64,000 bases of DNA from Lucifuga dentata (GCA_014773175.1 VXCM01000255.1:1-64000), one strand, 5' to 3'; shown: positions 52,701-63,777, numbered from the stretch's first letter. Numbers and translations: made by a program. The notes: generated from the letters alone by a model not told the origin.

Positions 52701-55700
52701 GCTCACAGCTCTGAGATGACAAAGTCAGGACTGACTTCAGGATTGCTTGTTGATTGGCTGGAGCATCTTGACCCTGAAGTTACCTCAGTGTGTCCAGACC
52801 TTCAACAGAAACTGCTGTTTGCCCTCAACAAGGTGAGATGTCTTATCCCACTGCAGTAGGTGTTTGTTCGCTGGTTATGAAGTGATTATCCATCACTTCT
52901 TACTGTCTCTTCATTTCAGGCACGAGGAACCCCTGCCTACAGACCGTATCTTTTAGCTTTGCTTACCCATCAGTCCAACTGGTCCACCCTCCTGCAGTGC
53001 ATCAGTGCTCTTCTCAGCAAGCGTAGAGACCTCAAGTACATCATTTTATCATTTTCCTAACAGCTTTCATGTGTGCCATTACATAATTACATATCATTTT
53101 ACTTAGTTTGAGAGGTTAGATTATTGTGTTATGTTTTTCAGGCTGGACCCATCATCAGCTTTGGATTTCCTGTGGGCTTGCAGCCACATTCCACGAATCT
53201 GGCAGGGACGTGACCAGAAGATCCCTCAAGTAGGATCAAAATCCCACACACAAAACAGCAATTTGTCACACTTTCTTCATTTTTTTTTTTTTTTTTTTTT
53301 TTTTTTTGTAAGACAGAAGTCAGGAGGAGTTCATTCTGATGAAGCTCGCGCATTTTGTCATTTCAATTTTTTGTCTCTGCAGAAAAAAACAGAGAAGCTT
53401 GTTCTGCGACTCAACTCAGAGGAGCTCATTAGTCTGGTGGATCTGATCCTGTCAGAGTCAGAGCTCAATAGTTGTGAGTCGCCCCATGACAAAAGCAGAG
53501 CAGACCAGACCTCCTGCTCCTTCATCCAGTCGAGGCTGCCCCTCCTTCATTCCTACTGCACTGGAGATCTAGAAAACATCAAGAAGGTCTCCGAGTACCT
53601 CATCAGTTGCACAAAGAAATGGGAGGACAGGTAAGGGGTATATTAGCTGTCATCCAGTGTTATGATACATAGTTCTTAAAAGTTCATTGATTGAAATATT
53701 CTGACAGAGAGGTCTTTGTCATAGTTTTACTCTTTCCTTTATTCTGGCCCTCCCTTAAAGGACCATACCATCCATTTTGCAGTTTGAGCCTAATATGTTC
53801 AATTTTCATCCACAAAAGGTTGCTGACAATCATTTCTCAAAGCATACTACTGGAATGGTGAGTTAATTTTTTTTTTTCCTACCTTCCAGATCGCCATTGG
53901 TTTCAGTTCATTCTGGTATGCTATTAAAGTCAACTTGTTGATACTTGAAACGATCTTGGGATAGGTAATCCATTATCATGAACAAGAGGTATATCAAGGT
54001 TTTTTCGAAGTTTTGTAATTTTAGCATTTAAGCACAATAAAAAGCGCGGAGTATGTCTCCACCGGGGAATGTAGTCCCAAAAAAAGACCTTTATCAAAAA
54101 ATTTTAATGACCGTGACTTCATAATTTTGTGTAACTATTAGCAGGCGAAACATTGATTTTTAGGGTGAGTGTATTGAATTTTTTTTGTATTGAATTATAT
54201 TGAATTGAATTATTGTATTGAATATTTGATTTTGAAAGATTAAAGAGATTTTGCAAAATATCAGGAAAGCTGAAATATGGTTTTNATATTTGATTTTGAA
54301 AGATTAAAGAGATTTTGCAAAATATCAGGAAAGCTGAAATATGGTTTTATCTTTTGGGTAATGATTGTCAGTAACGTAACATGCATAAAAATTGAATATT
54401 TTAGGCTCAAATATGCAAAATGGGTGGTATGGTCCTTTAACTAAAGACACATATGCTCACCAGAGGTTCACCAAAGTGCTTGAATCATCTAATTCCACAA
54501 TGCTCTGTTGTTCCTTTTAATTAGCCCAAATTCTTAGTCTTTCTTGCTGTTATGGTATGCAGATAAACTTGGGATAAATCACACAAGATTTTTTTTTCCC
54601 AGTGCAGATGAACTTTTTCAGACTTTCTCTGTCAGCCACAATGCCTTGAACCAGGGAAAACTCGATAATTAGGTCTATTGGTGTGAAATTAAAACCAGCA
54701 GAAGTCGTCTGTACTGTGATCTCTTTAAAAGCTCAGTGCGTTATAATGAAGCCAAGAGGATTAAAGCTGAAACTCTAAACTTGCCTGTGTTGCGAATTCC
54801 TGCTCTGACTTAGCTGTCAGAGATCAGGGTGCAACTCTTTGTGGAGACAAACCCTCCTTTCATGAATATGTCTCTAGTTATTAAGCCACTTTAACGAGGA
54901 AACTTTGGCCAAGGTCAAGGAAAATTAACTCCTGAATTACAATATTTTAAGTACAGCTAAGCTGTCTTGTAAAATGGTTGCTAGATATACAGTAGCTAAT
55001 ATAGCTGGATAAAACATGCTGAAAGTAAAGCAATTGGCTTTTGTTGAATAAACATTTTATTGTATCCTTAACATTCTTCTTGCAAAAACTCAAAGACAAG
55101 TTGATGTTATTCCAGTTACAAACAGCTCTTGAACGTGAGCTTCCTCTTTACTCTTGGTCAATGTCAGTCTCATTTTCTTAATGTGTATCTGTAATAAACT
55201 CTTTCGCTGGCATCATTTGAGCTGACAAGAGCCTTAGCTACTAAGAGGATTTTATGAGCTCACTGACTGGAAGGCAAATACCTCTGAATTACGTTACATT
55301 ATTCATGTGCTCAGTTCATATTAATGTACGTTAATTATTGCCTGTTGTAAAGAGAAACATTAGACAAGTGCTTTATCCTGATCTCTGATCTCATATTTAG
55401 TCTGCTAATCAGTTGCAATAGATGATAAATTGAATTTGACACCAGCCAGTCTAGTTTCTCTGATAAAATGAGAAAATTATTTGGTTTGTACTGGTATTTA
55501 CCATACCACTATGTGTTATAGCTTATTAAAGTCTAAAAGCTATAGCAGAATTTACAAAAGTTGCTCAAGTAGTCATTGTCAATTAACTTCAAGAACTCAA
55601 TGATATCAAGGATGTGTCTCCGTTATTTTATTACTAAGCATCAAGGTTTACGAGGAAATTGGTTACATTCACAAAATAATGACTGAACTGTCCCAAGTCA

Positions 55701-58642
55701 ATAAAATAAAAATGTAAATTGTTAAAGTGCAGGGAATACTTGTTTTTTCAGTGCGATGAGTAAGCGATGCCAGAACCTTCTGCTGCAGATCTATCTGCAC
55801 TTCCCTGAGGTCATTCAGCATGTTAACCTGCCCGAGGGCACATTCAGCAGTGGAGGTGCTGTAGACAGCAGCAGCTGCAAGGTGAGGATTTCCTTCATGC
55901 TTTATAGAGCATCTACAAGCTTCAGACTAAAAGTCATTTTTCTTGTAACATTTGACATTTTGCTGTCTGTCCTTCCACCATTGTGTAATAGCATCACAAA
56001 CCATAGGCTTTCCATAAAGAGTTAATGAGCTGAAAAAATTGTAGTACCACTCATTGGAAAACAAGCAAAGTTGATATAAAAATCTTTGCTAATTAGCTGT
56101 TTTGCCTAATTAGCTTAATTAATGCGCTCATTAGCATTACTGTAGTTTAATATATGTAATTACAGTGTGACATTGAGCAGCTCAAGTGCCTCTTGTTTAA
56201 ACATGCATACCTCAAGAAATTCATGGACAATTCAATTACCGCATGACAGATGGAATTCTAATCTTAAATTCTTCCTTATTTCCTTTTTGTTTTGTCATAT
56301 TTTTTACACTTTGGCTACAAGATGTGCAAGACATGCAATTCCTGAATTTGGATTATACTTAAGTGTGCTGTGTTAAAATAATGATTTTAAAAGGACATTT
56401 TTTTCCCCCGTACCACGTTTTGCTATATTTCCTTTAAGCATTTGCTGCATATACAGCAGAGAACTGGATGATACTTGTTATTAAAATGTATTTTCCCCTT
56501 TACTTTAAAGTGTAAAGCCTTTTTCAGATTGTAATATCAAATGTAGTTTATGGCTGCATTCGACAAACACGAGGTGATACAAAGTTGTCTTTGTACATTG
56601 TACAGAGTAAAAGCTTTGTTTGTTTCTCAGCTCGATGTCCTCGTGCATCGCCTGGTCACGCTGCTTGCTGATATTGGAGAGTCCAAGTCTGCCGAAAGCC
56701 GCGTGTCTGATGCCAACCTCGCCTGTAGAAAGCTGGCTGTGTCTCATCCTGTCCTTTTGCTCAGGTGAAAAACAAAAAACCGAATAGTACCCTGCAGCAT
56801 AATTTAGAGGAGTTTAAACTACAACCTTGTTAGCATGAGGTTTGACCTGCTGACTGCTTTGCCTCTCTGTTCCTGCAGACACCTGCCTATGATTGCAGGT
56901 CTGCTACACGGTCGTATTCACTTAAACCCACACGAGTTCCGGCAGCAAAACCACCTGACATTCTTCACCAATGTATTGGCCATACTGGAGCTGCTGCAGC
57001 CGCTTGTTTTCCACAGTCACCACCAGAGGGCGCTGCAAGACTGCCTTTTATCCTTCATGAAAGTCCTTCGGGTGGGTGGCTCACACACACTGTACTTTCC
57101 CACAGGTTTTTTTTAAAGTTATGAAGTACAGTTTGACAGTGGCGTTCATGTGTGTCTGTAGAACTTTCCAAGGACTCGTTCCCCGTTGTTCTTCATCAAC
57201 AAGTTTCTGCAGTTTACGCAGAAATACATTACCCATGATGCAGCAGCAGCGGTTCCTTATCTACAGAAACACTCTGACATCTTACAGTAAGTCCATCATT
57301 GCAGCAGTAGTTATTGTTCTTAAAGTTGAAACAGAAAATTAAAAAAAACTATGTTTTAGAATTTATAGCAACAGGGATTTTGTTTTGAAGGGATCTGTGC
57401 TCTGAAAACCCAGACCTGGTCCAGCTTAAGTCTCTGCTAGCTGGACTCACATTGCCGGTAAAGAAGTCCTCTGCCGAGATTACAGCAGAGGACAGAGACG
57501 GTGAGAACATTTTACATATTAGCATGTTGAAAGGTTTTTAGGATCATCGGAGCAAATGAGGTTTTACAGAGCTCGTGAACATTATAGGTAGTAGCTTGTA
57601 GGACATTTTGCCAAGAATTTTTGCTTTTGCTTCTCATCAGACGACTTGTCGACTGGTTCCCTGCCGCTGGTTAACATATCTGCCTCGGTTTCACTGACAG
57701 CAGCAGACATGACGCTGTATTTGAAAAAGATGTCGAGAGGAGAGGCTGTGGAGGGTAACTAACACACCACAACCGCAGTTTCACTTGTGTAAATATGCAA
57801 TCATAATGAGTAAGCTGCTGTTTTCTCTGCCGTCTGCTATAGATGTGTTGGAGGTGTTGACAGAGGTGGATGAAAAGTCTAGGAGGAGCCCAGAGATCAT
57901 ACAGTACTTCATTGTGAGTCATAAACAGCCATAAAAAGGTCAAGCATGTTACCTCTCCGTGTGTAACACTTTGATCCCCATAACCCGTTACTGTTTCCAG
58001 AACGACCTGCAGAGACTCATGGCTTCTTCTGAGGAGTTGTGTCGGAACATGGCCTTCAGCTTGGCCCTGCGCTGTATCCAGAATAATCCCTGGTAAGTTT
58101 CTGGTACAGCAGCACTTCAGCCCACTTCTCCATACGAGAAACGTCACCTAGGGAAGGCAGGCACTCTGCAACTACAAGGGGATGTGACAAAATGAAAAGA
58201 GACTTAAATCTTGTTTCAGCGTTGCATATTTGCATTTGTTGCCTTTACATAATAGTGTATGTTTTCTGTCCTGCAGCCTGGCAACAGACTTCCTGCCCAC
58301 ATTCATGTACTGTATGGGCAGTGGGAACTTTGATGTGGTACAGACAGCTCTTAGGAATCTTCCAGAATATGTTCTTCTCTGTCAAGGTAAGGAAAAAGCC
58401 TTTGTACATATGATTTCAGTCTCAAGACAGTTTTTCCAGATATTTGGGAAATTATCAAAGTATGCAACCAAGTTGGACATATATGAAGTATTTATACCTG
58501 CGTGTTACAATGTGTTTTTCCTCCAGAACATGCGGACATCTTGCTCCACAAGGCGTTTTTAGTGGGTATCTATGGACAAATTGACACCAGCTCAGTGATT
58601 TCGGAGTCCATGAAAGTCCTTCACATGGAAGCGACAACATAA
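41559..58642 (+). CDS. ints1: Integrator complex subunit 1
   Basis: INTS1 is the largest scaffold subunit of the nuclear Integrator complex, which cleaves U snRNA 3' ends and nascent transcripts at paused RNA polymerase II. Forty-seven coding exons join in frame with GT-AG borders into 2,184 aa, against about 2,190 in human. The start, MNRPKPTTLRRPSAAKPSG, follows an acceptor at 41482 and matches the mammalian N terminus. Visible features: a disordered Pro/Ser-rich N terminus with a nuclear-localisation-like KRPKL (75-79); EKRAISPSIKEPSVVPIE-like conserved text; long helical-repeat sequence such as MVFQDLLTNKDDYLRASRAL and AWDKGEKK; an acidic-then-basic charged linker EDEEEGESKEQKAKKRQRQQ (about 925-945); and a C terminus ending SMKVLHMEATT. 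No frameshift, stop or lost exon was found. All Ns fall outside its exons. Exon coordinates are in the three sub-entries. Confidence 0.97.
45679..45709. repeat. (CT)n microsatellite at a splice acceptor
   Basis: A run of about 15 CT units ends 5 bp before the ints1 acceptor CATAG|CCTTCAC at 45715 and so forms its polypyrimidine tract. Length variation here could affect splicing, but that is inference. Confidence 0.9.
46815..53035 (+). CDS. ints1: ints1 coding exons 19-36 (residues about 772-1675)
   Basis: Coding parts: 46815-47012, 47208-47337, 47770-47949, 48385-48534, 48623-48802, 48903-49007, 49114-49281, 49430-49541, 49639-49797, 49886-50032, 50115-50213, 50426-50550, 50872-51126, 51231-51390, 51476-51607, 52065-52233, 52709-52832, 52920-53035. 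This part holds the charged linker, then VFLRWTTGETATMHILVVHA, DTSEEALLLPDWLKLRMIRS and LQDLEPQQLLLFVQSFGIPV, all highly conserved. The stretch from about residue 1320 to 1600 is more divergent from mammals, as is usual for this protein. Confidence 0.92.
48157..48310. repeat. Fish-type interspersed repeat fragment
   Basis: The text AAGTCAAGTGTATTTGTATAG, CAAAGGGCTTTACAGA and GAGGGAAAACTCCCCAAAAA resembles a very common dispersed repeat of percomorph genomes, though I cannot assign the superfamily. It lies in an ints1 intron (47950-48384) and has no coding capacity. Confidence 0.55.
53142..58642 (+). CDS. ints1: ints1 coding exons 37-48 (residues about 1675-2184)
   Basis: Coding parts: 53142-53229, 53383-53630, 55752-55881, 56631-56764, 56879-57071, 57162-57286, 57391-57500, 57641-57754, 57843-57913, 58001-58092, 58277-58386, 58527-58642. 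Conserved blocks are ALDFLWACSHIPRIWQGRDQ, ACRKLAVSHPVLLLRHLPMI, GRIHLNPHEFRQQNHLTFF and FLPTFMYCMGSGNFDVVQTA, ending before TAA at 58640-58642. The intron 53631-55751 is the largest in the gene and contains a mobile element. Confidence 0.93.
53759..54436. mobile_element. TTAA-flanked inverted-repeat element (piggyBac-like MITE)
   Basis: Long inverted repeats of about 78 bp bound the element: AGGACCATACCATCCATTTT at the left, and at the right, in reverse complement, AGGACCATACCACCCATTTT. Both continue through a TTGAGCCTAA-type block to a TGACAATCATT/TAATGATTGTCA end. TTAA sits directly outside each end (53755-53758 and 54437-54440). No transposase frame is present, so it would be non-autonomous. 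The family call rests on TTAA alone and the ends do not start with the CCC usual in piggyBac. Its stated length includes one artificial 63-bp duplication. Confidence 0.7.
54222..54348. other. Assembly join: exact 63-bp duplication around one N
   Basis: Bases 54222-54284 and 54286-54348 are identical on either side of the N at 54285, inside the inverted-repeat element. Contigs probably broke in this multicopy sequence and were joined without removing the overlap. Confidence 0.9.
56089..56139. promoter_or_regulatory. Cluster of homeodomain-type TAAT sites
   Basis: Within 51 bp there are CTAATTAGC, CTAATTAGC again, TTAATTAA, CATTAGC and GCATTA, all typical homeodomain cores, in the ints1 intron 55882-56630. 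AT-rich DNA can produce such sites by chance, so the regulatory role is inferred. Confidence 0.35.
57020..57033 (+). promoter_or_regulatory. CTCF core motif inside an ints1 coding exon
   Basis: CCACCAGAGGGCGC fits all 14 positions of CCASYAGRGGGCRS. It lies in the exon 56879-57071, coding for part of HSHHQRALQD. Confidence 0.5.
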
Positions 58643-58753
58643 CAGCTAAGCATGTGTAGCGGTGTCACTGCGTTGTGTTTGAAAGATTCACGTTGCTGAG
58701 TTTTTTTTCCTCCAACTTTATTCTGATCTGGTCTGGTCAGATGAAGATAAAAA

Positions 58754-58759
58754 AATAAA
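58754..58759 (+). terminator. ints1: Candidate ints1 polyadenylation signal
   Basis: The first AATAAA after the ints1 stop lies about 110 bp downstream in an A-rich patch. Further AATAAA copies follow near 58840 and 58940, so the real site may be later. Confidence 0.5.
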
Positions 58760-61020
58760 AAAACACAGGCCTCAGCTCCAGCACACATAAACCACTAAAA
58801 GAGAAGTAACACCAGACATAAATGAAATCATACTAGTAAAATAAATTGTAAAACATTTAGAATACAACATAATATAATAACAGAAAATGCCATAAACTGA
58901 GTTAACATAAAAAAACAAAGAAAATCAAACATCAAGACATAATAAATAATGATTTAACCAAATTAACTTGCCACAAAAAGAAACTCAACTTACCACGTTG
59001 GTCATAGCCAGGAAAGAGGAAAATTAACAGGGTGCACACCCCAAACAGCAGGGGCACCCCCAACCACACAGCTTCCCTGGCCATGCCCCAAAGTGTAATA
59101 GTAACAAAAAAAAGCAAGGGAAAGAAAAGGAACATGAATAATAAATAAATAAACTACGGCAGTGGAGATCAACCAAACCTCATTGCTCTGCTACACATGC
59201 ATCTCCATGTCCGATTGGAAGTGGTATCATTCATTTTCTGCATTCCAGAGTTAGATTGTTTTGTAACGCCTTTAGTGTGACTTCTGCTCTAATTTCATCA
59301 ATACAGATTAACAGAATCTGTGGCTCTTCTGTGGTAGAAATTGAAGGATCCTCCAGTTACTTATGAATAATTCAGTGACTTCTAAGAATGTATTAAAATT
59401 CCCTCTAAATACATTGAAAGTGTAATAATTGAAATTAGTGCAGCATTTACATCCTTATAAGGAATCTAAAGTATCTTCTAACTGAATAAATTATACATTG
59501 ATTTGTAATAAAACAAGTTACAAGAGAATATGATTATTATGTGGTGTTATCAGTTAGAAATACACCAAGTTTGGAGCAACAGTCACAAGTAGATATAACA
59601 ATGTGGCTTTAATAATGAAGTTATTGGAAATCATTTTTGTTGCATTTTTAGCCATTTCAGAGGGAGATCTTTCCAACACGTTCTGTAACTTACCTTACAA
59701 CAGTGACATTATTTGGTTTTCCAGAGCACCCTGAGTATTTGGAAAATGACACACTTATTTTGGCTTCAAATTTTTAATAGTTTGTACATGGAATGTTCAA
59801 ACTATTGTCGTTGAAATGCTGACTGGGTGTTCATTTTTAGCTATTTTTGAATGAACATCTAAGTAATGAAATGCTTCTAATTACAGCCCCTCATCTCATG
59901 GCAGACGTTTTTGTAATAGCATGTTAGCTAATTTTGCTAGCTAGTTTTGCTCTTCAATTTTCTGAAATTATTGTCTCCCAAATTTGACTTGATTCCAAAT
60001 ACTATTGGAATGCGCAGTTGTAATTTTTAAAGTATTATGACTTGGATTCTTCTCAGATAAAAGCTAATAATCAGCACTTAAAGCATGTAATTGTTAAGAC
60101 TTTCAAATCATTAAGAAGTCAAATAAAAAGACGTGTTACTCTCCAAATACTATAATCATTGTAATGTCCTTTGCTAGCTGGAGTAAAAGGTATTTTACAG
60201 GCATACTGCTTTACCATGTGTGAGCCACCTTGATGTGCATTGAATAAAATTACTTTTGAAACTTTGGTATTTTAGCTTCAACTGACATAAAGTGAATGAT
60301 GTTACAGGTCCGATGTCATCTCGTATATGTTTCACCGCTGCTTAATTTGGAAAGCAGTTTAGTGTTGAAATTGTCTAGTAAAAACAGAAATCTTACAAGA
60401 AGCAATAATTAGCTTTCGTATTAATATTTCAGCACCTCAGACACGATGGAAGGGGGAAAAATAAGTGGTGCAAGGCCCTGTGCTCTTTCATTTCGTTCCA
60501 ATAATTTTTGGATCCTGATAAAACTGGAAACGGCTGTCATAGGTACGCTTGCTCTTCACTGGGGTGTAGCAGACAAATTAAAGGCGTGATGTGCACGCTG
60601 TGATGGAAACCATTTTGCCATGAAAGTGCGAGTTGTTTTGCCCAGTGCCACTGACTTCATGTGAAAACCTCTTGATGGAGTCAAAGGGAGAAGTTAAACA
60701 CTGTGCAGACATGCCGGTAAAGCAGGAAAGTGGACGTTGGTATTCATGGCAAATTAACCGTGGAGGTAATTGTTCAATCACACTGAGCAAAGGCTGCTTT
60801 GAAGAGGTGATGGGGGTTGGCCATTTTAACAGTGGACACTGCTGCTGGTGTTGTGTTACACAGGAGAAGGTAAAGAAGAAGCCGCTGTATGGTCAGGGTT
60901 GGGTGCTCCATGAGGGTGAGACGTGCCCACACTGGTGGGTCAGTGGAATCTGTCATTCAGTGAGTTACACGGGCTGAACCACTGAAAGCTGTTTGTCTCA
61001 CAATGCATCACAGCAGCCTT
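58760..61020. other. Intergenic DNA downstream of ints1
   Basis: The DNA is AT-rich, with no gene, tRNA or clear repeat that I can support. The short open frames at 58932-59135 and 60578-60977 lack homologous features and coding character. Confidence 0.55.
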
Positions 61021-61026
61021 TCCTCT

Positions 61027-61126
61027 AAAAACTGGTTCTCAAACTGTGGTACAAGTGCTGCGGGTGCTACTTGGAGCTTGCTGGCACCATCCATGGTAGT
61101 CGTATCACAGTTTGAGAACCAGTTTT
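61027..61126. mobile_element. 100-bp palindromic repeat (CTCAAACTGTGGTAC family)
   Basis: The left end AAAACTGGTTCTCAAACTGT and the right end are inverted copies over 25 bp with one mismatch (24 of 25). CTCAAACTGTGGTAC ends are familiar from short non-autonomous DNA elements of fish, perhaps hAT-type. A related fragment follows at 61143-61200 and another lies at 63343-63390. Confidence 0.6.
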
Positions 61127-61142
61127 CTCTTAAAAAAAAAAA

Positions 61143-61200
61143 AAGTTCTCAAACTGATGTAAAAGTACCACCAGTGGTACTTGAAGCACCCCCTGCTGAT
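61143..61200 (+). repeat. Second fragment of the same repeat family
   Basis: AGTTCTCAAACTGATGTAAA followed by the palindromic GTACCACCAGTGGTAC and a CACCCCCTGCTG block repeats the terminal sequence of the neighbouring 61027 element in direct orientation, after a 13-base A-run. Confidence 0.5.
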
Positions 61201-61641
61201 AGCTAGATGACTGGAAATTTCTGCAAAGAATCAACACTAAGAGACTCTGCTGTTGTGACAAATTATATCACAATTAAAGTTTCATCAAGAATTTTTAAGT
61301 TTTTTTTTTTTTTTTTTTNAAAAAAAAAAAAAAAAAAACAGCACTTTTAAAGGTTTCATGAGTCTAAAGAGTAAAGGTCTGCAGGTGTATATTATCCTTT
61401 ATCCTGAGAATTTGTCTCCTGATTCATACAGTCATTCCTTTAACTTTTTCATGTGTAAACACAGTATAATACCTCATGTCCTGACCATCATGCTGCTGTC
61501 TCGGGCCGATATGTTAATTGCACCTGCATGGTGTCCTATAACTAGCCGAAAGCTCTATTTATGGTTACCCATCAACTTACTACACAAGTCTTAGCAGCCT
61601 GGGCTCTTGGTCAGGCGCCAGCATCCCATTGGCTGGGCAGC

Positions 61642-61766
61642 AGTGAGGCGGAACAGAGATGAGTGACAGCGAACAAGGAAGCAGTGGGGAGGGAGGGGGG
61701 GCANAGTGAGGCGGAACAGAGATGAGTGACAGCGAACAAGGAAGCAGTGGGGAGGGAGGGGGGGCA
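61642..61766. other. Assembly join: exact 62-bp duplication around one N
   Basis: Bases 61642-61703 and 61705-61766 are identical, separated by the N at 61704. The unit ends in a G-rich run that may have stopped contig extension. Confidence 0.9.
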
Positions 61767-63170
61767 CTGTGTCGCTGATTAGTCTGACAGATCACTGACA
61801 AGTTAACAACCTCTGTCTTTATTCATCATAGCAATGTGCACATCCACAAATGCAGCTGCTAAGAACAAACCAAACCTCAATCAGGCCGCATCTCGTTGGC
61901 TTATATCTGCATAGAATAACTTTAATATGCCTTTCTTGAGCAAACTTTGGGTGTGTTGGATTGGGAAGCACTGAGGGGCAGTCGCAGCGGCTGATCGTGT
62001 TCCATCTTAATCTTCCTGGCTCTGTGAAAGTGGACAGTGACTGAGAACTGAGCAGGAATGTGACCGGCGTGGTGTTGCTGGCGTGTTGCTGATCTATAGG
62101 AGGGGCCCTGATGTGCCGCTACCTGCCCATGCACATCTGTCTGCTCTCCGTCTTCCTCTCAATGGCACCCTCGCCTTAGATCATCTCCTCTTCCTCCACG
62201 CTTGAGTTGCGCTTGGCTTGCGTGGAAAAAATGTGGACCATCTCTCGCCTCTCTTCGCTTTGGCACTTTGATGTCTGAAGTGTGATTGCTCTTGGATTGT
62301 GGCCGCTTTCCCTTGAAGGTTTTGACATGAAAAGCAGGCTGGGCTCTCAGGTTTATCCCACGGCCAGTGATCCAGGACTAAAACAATCAGCCTGCTCGCT
62401 GTGGGATACTATTACCAGGGAGAGTGAGGCACCGAGCATAGGGGCTTCCTCAGCCATGAAATACACTTTTCTTCCAAGTTTCAAACACGTTTTAGACGTG
62501 CTGATTGAATTATACCCATTCACAAAGCCATTCATAGATTTGAGTTTGGCGTTTGTGCGGGAAGTTGACACAAACATGCAAAATAACATTCCCAAATTCC
62601 TGCTGTGTTTGCACAGAAGTGGAAGTAACAATTCAACATTTGCAGTGAATTAAAAAGAAATGAGGCCAGTAATTGCAGTTAAGATGGACTCCATCTGATA
62701 AGTATGATAATGTGACATGTCATTAGCAGCAGAGGCATAAGTGACAACCCTTAAGCTTCACTTATACTTTCATTAAATATTGATCTTATCTGTGCTCATT
62801 GCTGTTCCAGCCTGCAATTACACCAGATAGATTTATTCCCATGACAGTGGAACTGACGATAGTCATCCATCTTCACTTGACATGTGGCAGAACTCTTGTT
62901 TTATGAGCTGAAGTGCCATTCTAGTGAACGAGTAAGAATAATAAAGTGCAGTGTTCATGATCTCCATTCTGTCAGATTGTATCTCAGAGCACTGAGGGTA
63001 GAATGTGATAGTTAAGCCACTTCAGTAATGTCAAGGAAGGAAAAAAGGTGTAAATAACCAGGAAATCAATCTGCTGCAATGGATTTAACCAGAGAAAATG
63101 AGGTACACAGTGTACAGGACAATTTGGGCAGTTTTCAACAACAAATCTAATTCCTCTAGCTATTCTTAAA
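61767..63170. other. Intergenic DNA, no gene seen
   Basis: The region is mixed in composition. The open frame at 62282-62653 has no recognisable domain, splice context or neighbour logic. The stretch 62640-62900 looks complex and non-repetitive, and could be regulatory, but nothing in it can be named. Confidence 0.5.
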
Positions 63171-63173
63171 AGA

Positions 63174-63176
<3 letters not shown>

Positions 63177-63222
<46 letters not shown>
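63177..63222. repeat. (AAT)n microsatellite
   Basis: About 15 perfect AAT units. The tyrosine-run frame on the opposite strand is caused by this repeat. Confidence 0.95.
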
Positions 63223-63224
<2 letters not shown>

Positions 63225-63342
63225 CACTTTAAAAAAATTTGTGAAAGTATTTCGTACGTTAATAATTTGCCAAAAAAAAAAAAAAAAAAAANAAAAAAAA
63301 AAAAAAAAAAACACATTTTCATATATCTCAATTGTTTTGAGG

Positions 63343-63390
63343 GGGGCACTTCCTACTGGTGGTACATGTAGCACAGTTTGAGAAACAATG
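63343..63390 (-). repeat. Third fragment of the CTCAAACTGTG repeat family
   Basis: In reverse complement it reads TCTCAAACTGTGCTACATGT followed by ACCACCAGTAGGAAGTG, the same end sequence as the elements at 61027 and 61143. Confidence 0.5.
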
Positions 63391-63418
63391 ATCTATTATT
63401 AAATGAACTATATACTAT

Positions 63419-63471
63419 GTAATAGTAATAATTCCCAAACTAGGTAACAGTTTGGGAATTATTACTATTAC
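63419..63471. repeat. Perfect 23-bp inverted repeat with 7-base loop
   Basis: The arms 63419-63441 and 63449-63471 are exact reverse complements (left arm starts GTAATAGTAATAATTCCCAA), separated by AGGTAAC. A T-run (63472-63494) follows directly. Confidence 0.9.
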
Positions 63472-63777
63472 TTTTTTTTTTTTTTTTTTTTTTGGTGAAT
63501 TTTGGAAATATAATATCAAACTAGTTTTTGATGAAATAGAACTTGTTTGAATCTTACCAACCATTATTTAAACCCTTTACTTAAGAAGCAACACTGCAAT
63601 GTAAAAATATTACCATTAAAAGTAAAATCCTGTATTGAGCATGGTAAGTAAAATTAGAGTAATAGTAAAGTTTTAGCAGTAATTTTTTTTTCAAATGTCA
63701 CTGTGTTAAGTTATGTAGCATAATATGGTAATGACACTTATTAAAATTGGACATAAGGTTTTAAGTCTAACAGGACA

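Noticed and set aside
62282..62653. Plus-strand 123-residue frame downstream of ints1
   Set aside because: No recognisable domain, no splice sites that extend it, and length within chance for this composition.
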